A DNA stretch of 38,072 nt from Streptomyces cellulosae (lineage in GTDB: Bacteria; Actinomycetota; Actinomycetes; Streptomycetales; Streptomycetaceae), in NCBI RefSeq assembly GCF_000721105.1, contig NZ_JOEV01000060.1:1-38072 (forward strand), in the 5' to 3' direction. Under the pieces are notes generated by a model. It had not been told where the DNA came from, made no database searches, and saw only the letters and a program-made list of their open reading frames with translations. The translations under genes were made by a program, and so were the position numbers. Shown one piece after another: positions 36,653 to 38,072 of the stretch (positions are counted from its first letter, which is position 1; the number at the start of each line of letters is the position of its first letter).

Positions 36653-38044
36653 TCAGGCGGACGTCTCCGCCGTCTCCTGGCGTCCACGCAGCCACACGTA
36701 CACCGGGATGCCCGCGAAGAGGAACAGCACGCCCTGGTAGACGGCCGCGTAGCCGGCTCCCGCGATCAGCCAGAAGGAGAACGCGAAGGAGAGGGCGGCG
36801 ACGATCAGGTCGCGGACCAGGCCGGCCGGGCGGATCCGTTCGCGGGTTCCCCTGGCCAGCCAGTACAGCTGGGCGGCGGCCGACAGGAGGTACGGTACGC
36901 AGCCCGTGAACGTGGTGATCAGGACGAGGACGCGGAACGTGGTGTCCGGGCCGGCCGTGTAGTTGAGGGCGATGAGCAGCGTGCCCAGCACGGCGACGGC
37001 CCACACGCCGAAACCGGGCACCCCTCCCTTGCCGACCTTCGCGAAGCGCGCCGGGAAGAGGCCGTCGCGGGCGGCGGCGTACGGCATCTGCGCGGCCATC
37101 AGGATCCAGCCGTTGAGGCAGCCGGTGATCGAGGCGACGGCGACCAGGGCGATGGCGGTGCCGCCCCAGGTGCCGCCGGTGATGGCGTTCACGGCGTCGG
37201 CGAAGGGGGCGCCGGAGTCGACCAGCTCGTCGTGCGGGACGAGACCGAAGACGGCGACGATGCCGAGGACGTAGACGAGCGCGGAGCCCAGGGTGCCCAG
37301 GACGCTCGCGCGGCCGACGTTGCGCTCGGGGTCTTTGACCTCGCCCGCGCTGACGGCGGCCGACTCGACGCCGAGGAAGCTGTAGAGGAGCAGCGCGGCG
37401 GAGGCGGCGAGCGCGCCCGGCACGCTCTGACCGGAGGCGTTGAACGGGCCGAAGTTGTCGGCGTCGACGAAGAAGAGGCCGACCGTCGCGACCACCAGCA
37501 GGGGCACGAACTTCAGGAACGTGGAGACCACTTGGACGGCGCCGACCCAGCGGGTGCCGGCGAAGTTCGCGGCGGCCGGCAGCCACAGCGCGGCCAGCGC
37601 GACCAGACCTTCGAGGGTGTGGTCGCCGTGCAGGGGTATCAGGACGTCGACGTAGCCGACGACCGCGACGGCCAGGGCGGCGATGCTGACCCAGCACATC
37701 GTCCAGTACGACCACGCCGACAGGAAGCCCGCGAAGGGGCCGAAGGCGTCGCGCGGATACACGTACAGGCCGCCGGTGACCGGGCTGCGCCGGGCCAGCT
37801 TGCCGAAGAGGAGGGCGAGCAGGACCGCGCCGACCGACAGGACCGCGAAGGCGACCAGGCTGACGCCGCCGTACGGGGCGACGGTCGCGGGCAGCGCGAA
37901 GATGCCGCCGCCGATGATGTTGCCCATGACGAGCGCGGTGGCGGCGACCGGACCGAAGGCGCGGCGGCGCGGGGCGGCCGCACCGGGCGTTTGCGTGCCG
38001 TTCGGCTCCGGCTCGGTGGTCTCGGTGGTGCTGGGGGCGGTCAT
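36653..38044 (-). CDS. APC-superfamily amino-acid permease
   Basis: This 463-residue membrane protein has a Thr/Glu/Pro-rich cytoplasmic start of about 27 residues and then about twelve helices. The first helix carries MGNIIGGGIFALPATVAPYG, the substrate-carboxylate-binding GGGIF-type motif of APC transporters, and YSFLGVESAAVSAGEVKDPERNVGRA in parts (FLGVESAAV, VKDPERNVGRA) marks helix six. The pattern is close to arginine/agmatine or putrescine/ornithine antiporters of the basic-amino-acid group. ATG 38044 is followed upstream by GGGAACCGCC, a weak RBS. Substrate not fixed by sequence. Confidence 0.93.
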   Translation of the reverse strand: MTAPSTTETTEPEPNGTQTPGAAAPRRRAFGPVAATALVMGNIIGGGIFALPATVAPYGGVSLVAFAVLSVGAVLLALLFGKLARRSPVTGGLYVYPRDAFGPFAGFLSAWSYWTMCWVSIAALAVAVVGYVDVLIPLHGDHTLEGLVALAALWLPAAANFAGTRWVGAVQVVSTFLKFVPLLVVATVGLFFVDADNFGPFNASGQSVPGALAASAALLLYSFLGVESAAVSAGEVKDPERNVGRASVLGTLGSALVYVLGIVAVFGLVPHDELVDSGAPFADAVNAITGGTWGGTAIALVAVASITGCLNGWILMAAQMPYAAARDGLFPARFAKVGKGGVPGFGVWAVAVLGTLLIALNYTAGPDTTFRVLVLITTFTGCVPYLLSAAAQLYWLARGTRERIRPAGLVRDLIVAALSFAFSFWLIAGAGYAAVYQGVLFLFAGIPVYVWLRGRQETAETSA

Positions 38045-38072
38045 GGCGGTTCCCGGGGGGAGGGGACGGGTG

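Noticed and set aside
36484..36687. Short minus-strand frames near the permease 3' end
   Set aside because: Arg/Pro-rich text from GC repeats; no start signal. A gene remnant is possible but not supportable.

Overview
This 38 kb window is very GC-rich, with GC-biased third codon positions, frequent GTG/TTG starts, stop/start overlaps of the ATGA and GTGA kind, and Tat-type and long Sec-type secretion signals. Together with an AldO-type alditol oxidase and several secreted polysaccharide-degrading enzymes, this points to the chromosome of a Streptomyces or close relative. I see no rRNA, tRNA, CRISPR array, insertion sequence, phage gene or integrase. It reads as chromosomal arm-type content.

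Layout. 1-4.5 kb holds the N-terminal part of a proline-rich protein leaving the window, a small PPOX-class flavin/F420 oxidoreductase, and a minus-strand run rsgA, ada/alkA, ogt (ribosome-assembly GTPase plus alkylation repair); a short ORF with a strong RBS precedes rsgA. 5-8 kb holds a one-piece sigma-like/zinc-finger/membrane/CBM2 protein and a radical SAM protein with a CX8CX2C cysteine motif. 8.3-9.5 kb is alditol oxidase. 9.6-17.7 kb is a sugar locus: ROK repressor, about 0.8 kb of non-coding DNA with two tandem-repeat arrays, then a lipoprotein binding protein, two permeases and a GH2 beta-galactosidase. A shared motif upstream of both the repressor and the transporter operon is a candidate ROK operator.

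17.8-20.5 kb is a three-gene ABC-2 type transporter, converging on an MFS efflux-type protein. 22-26 kb encodes a secreted M4 metalloprotease with a P-domain and a secreted endonuclease/exonuclease/phosphatase-fold protein, each with strong hairpin terminators. 26-28.6 kb has a SAM methyltransferase divergent from a TetR regulator and a VOC-family protein.

28.8-36.5 kb is a secreted plant cell-wall locus: CE12 rhamnogalacturonan acetylesterase divergent from a PL4 rhamnogalacturonan lyase, then two GH43 enzymes (an exo-beta-1,3-galactanase-like enzyme with a ricin lectin domain and an exo-1,5-alpha-arabinofuranosidase-like enzyme) divergent from a surface protein with autotransporter-type beta-strand repeats. 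These would act together on rhamnogalacturonan I and arabinogalactan side chains, with the beta-galactosidase locus a plausible downstream consumer of galactosides. The window ends with an APC amino-acid permease.

The less ordinary items are the sigma/zinc-finger/CBM2 fusion, the variant radical SAM protein, the shared ROK-type operator with four symmetric half-sites, the 43-bp and 40-bp repeat arrays, an AlkA domain that appears to lack its catalytic loop, and the rsgA leader ORF.
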